DNA of 64,000 nucleotides from Pseudolysinimonas_A sp041984585 (GTDB lineage Bacteria; Actinomycetota; Actinomycetes; Actinomycetales; Microbacteriaceae): assembly GCA_041984585.1 (NCBI GenBank), contig JBHIXX010000002.1, positions 1 to 64,000 on the forward strand, written 5' to 3'. This document shows positions 59,673 to 64,000 of the stretch, one piece after another; within the stretch, counting starts at the first letter, position 1, and each line of letters opens with the position of its first letter. The notes under the pieces were generated by a model. It was not told the DNA's origin. It made no database searches and saw nothing but the letters and a program-made list of their open reading frames with translations. A program made the position numbers and the translations under genes.

Positions 59673-60094
59673 TGGTGACCCGAGCCCGGAGTCGCCCGCT
59701 CGAGCCAGTCAGCCGGCGACAGAATGCGCGTGCCTTGGAACCCACCGAGGTCGAGGAGGTCGCGATCTCCCGAGACGATGGCAACAGCACCGCCGAGGAT
59801 GGCGGTCTCGAGCACCCGGTTGTCGTCCGGATCCCTGCAGACGTCGATCGTGACGGTACCGAGCGGCACCACATCCATGAGGTCACGCAGGATGTGCAGC
59901 AGCACCTCCACGTCCTCGGCGAAATCGGGGAACTTCGCCGCCACGACGCGGCGGATCTCGGTGAGGATCTCGGCGCTGACGACGAGACGCTCTCCGTCTT
60001 GCACGATGGTCTCGAACACACGTCGCGGCGCTCCGCCGAAGACCAGCGCCGAGATCCAGACGTTCGAGTCGACGACGACTCCCCGGTCCGTCAC
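59669..60094 (-). CDS. PIN domain toxin (COG1569 type)
   Basis: A putative toxin RNase of 141 residues. PIN-fold acidic residues are visible: Asp9 in VVVDSNVWISALVFGG, a Glu in SAEILTEIRRVV, Asp in CRDPDDNRVLETA and Asp in VSGDRDLLDL. This matches the COG1569 group of PIN toxins, whose partners are often ribbon-helix-helix antitoxins like the one immediately upstream. The GTG start lies 1 nt after the antitoxin stop, so translation is coupled. RNA target unknown. Confidence 0.88.
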   Translation of the reverse strand: MTDRGVVVDSNVWISALVFGGAPRRVFETIVQDGERLVVSAEILTEIRRVVAAKFPDFAEDVEVLLHILRDLMDVVPLGTVTIDVCRDPDDNRVLETAILGGAVAIVSGDRDLLDLGGFQGTRILSPADWLERATPGSGHQ

Positions 60095-60095
60095 G

Positions 60096-60323
60096 TCAGG
60101 AGCGGATGTCGTCGTACACCTGCTGCTCTGACGCGTAGCCCAGACGCTGGCCTCGGGCATTCGCCTGGTCGAACACGACCTGCAGCGCCTGCTCGGTGCG
60201 GAGCTGCTTGACCACCGCGCGCCGGATGTACTCGCTGCGCGACGAGAAGTCCCGGCGCGCATGCTCGTCGATCTGCTCGACCAGCTCCTGCGGCAGGGAG
60301 ATGTTGAAGGACTGGGATCCCAT
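60096..60323 (-). CDS. Ribbon-helix-helix antitoxin
   Basis: A 75-residue protein. The N-terminal strand QSFNISLPQELVEQID and the helices RSEYIRRAVVKQLRTEQA form a CopG/Arc/ParD-type DNA-binding domain. The C-terminal 30 residues would wrap the PIN toxin. The ATG lies 6 nt after TACACT, and a 17-bp palindrome covers the -10 box and the start codon, so the protein probably represses its own transcription. First gene of the antitoxin-toxin-membrane protein unit. Confidence 0.88.
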   Translation of the reverse strand: MGSQSFNISLPQELVEQIDEHARRDFSSRSEYIRRAVVKQLRTEQALQVVFDQANARGQRLGYASEQQVYDDIRS

Positions 60324-60337
60324 ACAACAAGTGTATG
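60321..60337. promoter_or_regulatory. Antitoxin autoregulatory operator
   Basis: CATACAACAAGTGTATG has 6-bp arms CATACA/TGTATG with a 5-bp spacer. It contains the TACACT -10 box (minus strand, 60335-60330) and the antitoxin ATG, so a bound repressor would block both polymerase and the leaderless start. Confidence 0.65.
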
Positions 60338-60363
60338 AGATCTGCGAGCAGCGGGCCAGAGGT

Positions 60364-61833
60364 TCAGAACGCGGACGCGTTGCCCGGGCGGCCCGAGATG
60401 CGCTTGCGCTCCGAGCGCGGGCGGCGGGCGTAGACGAGGGAGCTGTCGCTCGACAGGGCGAAGATCACGAGCACGTCGATCGCGATGCCGGGGAGCACGG
60501 CGAAGAACGGCGTCCCCTCGGCGGCGGTGAACCCGAGCAGCTGGGCGGCGGCGCCGACCGACGTGGTGATCAGCGCGAGCAGACGCGCCCAGTTGCGGCC
60601 GAGGAACACGAAGAACGCGAGCACGAGGTCGACGAAGGCGACCACCCCGATGAGCACCACCACGGTGATGATGAGCCCCTGCTCGGTGGTGTCGTCGAAG
60701 GTCAGGTCGCCCAGGAGGGGCAGGAACTGGGTCGCCGTCAGCCCGAACACCACCGAGAACAGCACGAGCGCGATCGCCCGCACGAACAGCAGACCCGCTC
60801 CGACGATCGTCGACGCCGGGCGCCGGTGGCGGCTGTCGGTCTCCGGCCGGTCCTTGCGCGCCGACCCGTCGACGTCACGCAGGTCGAGCACGGGCAGATC
60901 GCCGTCGGTCTGGATCGAGTCGCCGCCGCCGTTGCGGTGGTGGTAGCCGGTCGCGAAGTCCTCGATCACCTCGACCGAGGCATCCGGCTCGGCGGCGATC
61001 ACCGTGTCGACGATGTGGTCGCGCTCCGCGTCGATGTCGGGGCTGATCCGGTGGGTCACCTGCAGGGTGAACAGCGACAGCCCGATCGCGCGGTCGAACG
61101 TGCCCGCGGCCAGCCAGTCGACGCGGTAGCCCCCGGGCAGCGGCCATCCGGGCGGGCAGCGCCAGAAGCGCACGTGGTGCCGTTTGCCGGGCGAGCCGTC
61201 GACCTCCTGCTGGTACGTGAAGTCCTGCTCCCGGTCGAACAGGTGCAGCGGGCTCACCGGCGCCTCGAGGTAGCTGCGGCGGAACAGCGTGGCCTGGATG
61301 GTGCGCAGCGCCGGGATGATCGCCATGTCGTCCGCGCGCGTCCACCCGGCGCGCTTCATGGCCGAGTGCACCTGCGCCTCGGTGCCGAGCAGCGCCAGGT
61401 TCACCGGATCGCCGAGCAGCCCGTCGCTCGTGCGGGTGCGCCCGATGAAGTAGCCGGGCACGTAGATGCCGGTCAGGATGCGGTGCAGCCGCGGGAGCGC
61501 GAGATAGGCCAGGAACGCCCAGAACGGGACCGCGATCCACAGCAGGTTCCAGCCGAAGTCGATGCCGTGCCGAACGATGAGCACCGCGAGCCAGATCGCC
61601 GCCGCACCGCCGATCACCAGGAAGAACGTGTCGATGCGGCGGTCGGTGCCCTCGTCGAAGCTGCGGAAGTCGTGCTCGGCCGGCTCGAGCAGCGCCTCCG
61701 GGTGCTTGAGCGACTCGAGGAACGAGCGCGGCGCGCGCAGCGACTCGAGGAACGCGCGGGGGTCGAGCGGCCCGTGGGGGCCCTGCCCGTGCGGGCTCCG
61801 ACCCGCCCGCGGCTCGGCGTCGTCGCGATCCAC
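60364..61833 (-). CDS. LssY C-terminal domain-like membrane protein
   Basis: A 489-residue protein. The N-terminal 60 residues contain a repeat, RAFLESLRAPRSFLESLKHP, of unknown meaning. Two spans (about 70-115) precede a soluble domain (about 130-300) with GDPVNLALLGTEAQVHSAMKRA and FWRCPPGWPLPGGYRVDWLAAG, which matches the LssY_C domain. Four further spans (about 345-460) end it. The biochemical role of LssY_C is not established; other proteins join it to PAP2 phosphatases. The GTG lies 3 nt after the smpB stop, so the two genes form one unit. Confidence 0.78.
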   Translation of the reverse strand: MDRDDAEPRAGRSPHGQGPHGPLDPRAFLESLRAPRSFLESLKHPEALLEPAEHDFRSFDEGTDRRIDTFFLVIGGAAAIWLAVLIVRHGIDFGWNLLWIAVPFWAFLAYLALPRLHRILTGIYVPGYFIGRTRTSDGLLGDPVNLALLGTEAQVHSAMKRAGWTRADDMAIIPALRTIQATLFRRSYLEAPVSPLHLFDREQDFTYQQEVDGSPGKRHHVRFWRCPPGWPLPGGYRVDWLAAGTFDRAIGLSLFTLQVTHRISPDIDAERDHIVDTVIAAEPDASVEVIEDFATGYHHRNGGGDSIQTDGDLPVLDLRDVDGSARKDRPETDSRHRRPASTIVGAGLLFVRAIALVLFSVVFGLTATQFLPLLGDLTFDDTTEQGLIITVVVLIGVVAFVDLVLAFFVFLGRNWARLLALITTSVGAAAQLLGFTAAEGTPFFAVLPGIAIDVLVIFALSSDSSLVYARRPRSERKRISGRPGNASAF

Positions 61834-61836
61834 CGG

Positions 61837-62313
61837 CTACTCCCCCAGGTGCCGCCGGGTCGACATCGCCCGCTCCGCCTCGCGCCGATCCTGACGCTCG
61901 CGCAGGGTCTGCCGCTTGTCGTACTCGCGCTTGCCCTTCGCCACCGCGATCTCGACCTTGGCGCGCCCGTCGGAGAAGTAGATGCGGAGCGGCACGAGGG
62001 TGTAGCCGCCCTCCTTGGTGCGGTGGCTGATCTTGATGATCTGGGCCTTGTGCAGCAGCAGCTTCCGCTTGCGGCGAGGGGCGTGATTGTTCCAGGTGCC
62101 CTCGGTGTACTCGGGGATGTGCACCGCGTCGAGCCACGCCTCGCCGTCGTCGATGTAGGCGTAGCCGTCGACGAGCGACGCGCGCCCGGCGCGCAGCGAC
62201 TTCACCTCGGTGCCGGTGAGCACGAGACCGGCCTCGTAGGTGTCCTCGATGAGGTAGTCGTGGCGCGCCTTGCGGTTGGTCGCGACGACCTTCTCCCCGC
62301 GTTCCTTCGGCAT
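61837..62313 (-). CDS. smpB: SsrA-binding protein SmpB
   Basis: SmpB binds tmRNA and delivers it to stalled ribosomes for trans-translation. The protein has 158 residues. The OB-fold core has NRKARHDYLIEDTYEAGLVL, TGTEVKSLRAGRASLVDGYA and RKRKLLLHKAQIIKI. The C-terminal basic tail KGKREYDKRQTLRERQDRRE decodes the empty mRNA channel. GGAGGAGG lies 8 nt before the ATG; a GTG three codons upstream would leave no room for it. ftsX-MFS-smpB order here differs from the usual direct ftsX-smpB neighbourhood. Confidence 0.96.
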   Translation of the reverse strand: MPKERGEKVVATNRKARHDYLIEDTYEAGLVLTGTEVKSLRAGRASLVDGYAYIDDGEAWLDAVHIPEYTEGTWNNHAPRRKRKLLLHKAQIIKISHRTKEGGYTLVPLRIYFSDGRAKVEIAVAKGKREYDKRQTLRERQDRREAERAMSTRRHLGE

Positions 62314-62372
62314 CCCGCTCACCTCCTCCCGGCTGCATCCCGCCCGCCGGATGCGACGGGCAGCCGCTCAGT

Positions 62373-63848
62373 CTACGCGGTGGCGGGAGGGGTGTCCGGG
62401 CCCCCGCCGCCGCGACGGACCCGCCGCCCGATGACGTCGACGAGCCCCACGGCGAGGGTCACCACCACGAGCGCCAGGGTCACCAGCACGGCGTTGCGAT
62501 AGGCGTCGTGGTAGGCGACGTCGTCCGCGAGCGCGGCCTCCCGGGCGAGAGTGGCATAGAAGGCGGATGCGCAGAACGCGATGCCGATCGCGGTGCCGAC
62601 CCGCTGCGCGAGCTGACCGATCGACCCGGCGAGTCCGCCCTTGACCACCGGGATGTCGTTGAGCATGAGCGTCTGGTTCGGCGACACCACCATTCCGCCT
62701 CCTGCTCCGGCGATGGCGAGCGCGGCGCCCATGCCCAGGGGCGCGTACTCGGTGGGCAGCAGCAGACCAGCGAGCAGCAGGCCGGAGAAGCCGACCAGTC
62801 CCAGCGCGGCGCCGAGCACGACGATCGACCGTCCCCAGCGCAGTACCCGACCGCCCGCCCACCACGATGACACCGCGGATGCGAGCGCGAAGGGCACGCT
62901 GGTCAACCCGGCGACGATCGCGGGGAAACCGAGCCCGTTCTGGATGAAGAGCGTGGTCGTCAGGAACGTGCCGGGGATCGCGGCGAACCAGAACAGGCCG
63001 AGCACGACGGCGTTGCGGTATCCGGGGTCCCGGAACAGGGCGAAGTCGACCACGGGGACCCGCCCGCGCGCCGCGTACCGTCGCTCCCAGAGCACGAAGC
63101 CGACCCCGACGGCGACGGCTGCGACGAGCGACCACCATCGGCGCGGGTCGTCCGACTCGGCCCCGGTGGTGAGCACGAACGGCACCATGAGCGTGACCGT
63201 CGTCGCGGCGAGCAGCAGCACCCCGAACGGATCCAGGTCGCGCGTCGCCGACTCCTGGGCCTGGCGGCGCGGCAGCCACCGCGCCGCGAGCGGGAACAGC
63301 ACGACGGCCAACGGGACGTTGATGAGGAAGATGAGGCGCCATCCGAGGTCCGGTCCCGCGAGCGCGATGAGCGCCCCGCCGAGCGTCGGTCCGAAGGCGA
63401 TGGAGAGACTGATGACGGCGCCGAACACCCCGAACGCGCGACCGCGGGCAGGGCCGGTGAAGAGCTGCTGGGTGATGCCGAGCACCTGCGGCATCAGGAT
63501 TCCCGCGGCGATCCCCTGCACCAGGCGCGCGACCGCGAGCATCCACGGGGCGACCGCCGCAGCGCAGGCCAGGCTCGCGACGGTGAACACGACGAGGCCG
63601 ATCAGGAACATCCGCCGCCGCGAGTGCAGGTCGCCGTACCTGCCCGCGGGGACGAGCGCCAGACCGAAGGTGAGCGTGTACCCGGTGACTGTGAGCTGGA
63701 TCGCGGTGGGATCGGCGCCCAGCCCCGCCTCGATCGCGGGGATCGCGACGTTGACCTTGGAGATGTCGAGGATGGTGAGGCAGGCGACGGCGATCGCGAC
63801 GGCGAATGCGCGCCACCCGTCTCGCTCGAGTGAGGTGGGCGCGGACAT
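62373..63848 (-). CDS. MFS transporter, DHA2-type drug exporter
   Basis: A proton-coupled exporter of 491 residues with 14 predicted spans. Motif A-like GRYGDLHSRRRMFLIGLVVF lies between spans 2 and 3; motif C-like FGAVISLSIAFGPTLGGALI is in span 5, typical of antiporters. The second motif block (SPNQTLMLNDIP) is characteristic of the DHA2/EmrB branch. Likely substrates are lipophilic or cationic drugs. A TAGGCT box ends 9 nt before the ATG. It sits between ftsX and smpB on the same strand, an inserted accessory gene. Confidence 0.9.
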   Translation of the reverse strand: MSAPTSLERDGWRAFAVAIAVACLTILDISKVNVAIPAIEAGLGADPTAIQLTVTGYTLTFGLALVPAGRYGDLHSRRRMFLIGLVVFTVASLACAAAVAPWMLAVARLVQGIAAGILMPQVLGITQQLFTGPARGRAFGVFGAVISLSIAFGPTLGGALIALAGPDLGWRLIFLINVPLAVVLFPLAARWLPRRQAQESATRDLDPFGVLLLAATTVTLMVPFVLTTGAESDDPRRWWSLVAAVAVGVGFVLWERRYAARGRVPVVDFALFRDPGYRNAVVLGLFWFAAIPGTFLTTTLFIQNGLGFPAIVAGLTSVPFALASAVSSWWAGGRVLRWGRSIVVLGAALGLVGFSGLLLAGLLLPTEYAPLGMGAALAIAGAGGGMVVSPNQTLMLNDIPVVKGGLAGSIGQLAQRVGTAIGIAFCASAFYATLAREAALADDVAYHDAYRNAVLVTLALVVVTLAVGLVDVIGRRVRRGGGGPDTPPATA

Positions 63849-63925
63849 CGTCGGTCAGCCTAGTGAGCCGAAGCCTGCACCCGCCCGCGGATTTCCGCGG
63901 GCTGACCGGGTCGCCGACCGCGGGG

Positions 63926-64000
63926 TCAGACGCGCAGGTAGCGGCGGATCGCGACCGACGACGACAGCGCCGCGAGCAGCGCGCCGATGCCGAGCAGGAT
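63926..64000 (-). CDS. ftsX: Cell division protein FtsX, last codons (cut by window edge)
   Basis: Only 24 C-terminal codons are present, ending SSSVAIRRYLRV. The last membrane span plus the short basic end is the usual actinobacterial FtsX C-terminus. FtsX is the membrane partner of the FtsE ATPase that controls peptidoglycan hydrolases in division. The position upstream of smpB supports it, but the fragment is short. Confidence 0.7.
   Translation of the reverse strand: MLLGIGALLAALSSSVAIRRYLRV

Overview
The window is very G+C-rich DNA (about 70% by eye). Its gene order and gene types point to an actinobacterium of the family Microbacteriaceae. The evidence is the rpsB-tsf, xerC-dprA-comM-yraN, rnhB-lepB-rplS, trmD-rimM-khpA-rpsP-ffh, ftsY-smc and mutM-rnc-rpmF-yceD blocks, a DUF2469 gene, an SCO4848-type membrane protein, F420-linked enzymes, and many start codons sitting 6-7 nt after a TANNNT-like -10 box, the leaderless arrangement common in Actinobacteria. 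I see no rRNA, tRNA, CRISPR array, IS element or prophage.

Layout. 1-4 kb: N-terminal part of ligA, an alpha/beta hydrolase and two FHA-type proteins. 4-6.3 kb: rpsB-tsf operon with a structured leader. 6.3-14.5 kb: M23 peptidase, xerC, a phosphodiesterase, a SulP carrier, the translationally coupled yraN-comM-dprA set and two small conserved proteins. 14.5-24 kb: rnhB, lepB, rplS, map, trmD, rimM, khpA, rpsP and ffh, with an EamA exporter and an F420-type LLM enzyme. 24-29 kb: RraA-like protein, gamma-carbonic anhydrase, LpqC-type esterase lipoprotein, a lone LigJ-like hydratase, ftsY and a histidine phosphatase. 29-37 kb: smc, an acetyltransferase/methyltransferase pair, and yceD-rpmF-rnc-mutM.

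37-47 kb is a catabolic operon on the minus strand: beta-ureidopropionase, dihydropyrimidinase, LLM oxidoreductase, an ABC importer and an omega-aminotransferase. A MocR-type regulator lies divergent to it, with a clear palindromic operator between. It reads as a reductive pyrimidine pathway in which the usual dehydrogenase is absent and an F420/flavin-type LLM protein takes its place in the gene order. 47-50.3 kb is a BtuCDF-like ABC cassette that fits the proposed F420-0 importer, behind an unusual structured 5' region. Convergent to it, 50.3-55.7 kb holds cofE, moxR, DUF58 and a transglutaminase. CofE (polyglutamylation of F420-0), the importer and the two LLM enzymes together suggest F420 salvage feeding F420-dependent metabolism.

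55.7-64 kb: coaD, recG, rsmD, a small lower-G+C three-gene insert (ribbon-helix-helix antitoxin, PIN toxin, membrane protein), an LssY_C-type membrane protein, smpB, an MFS exporter and the last codons of ftsX.
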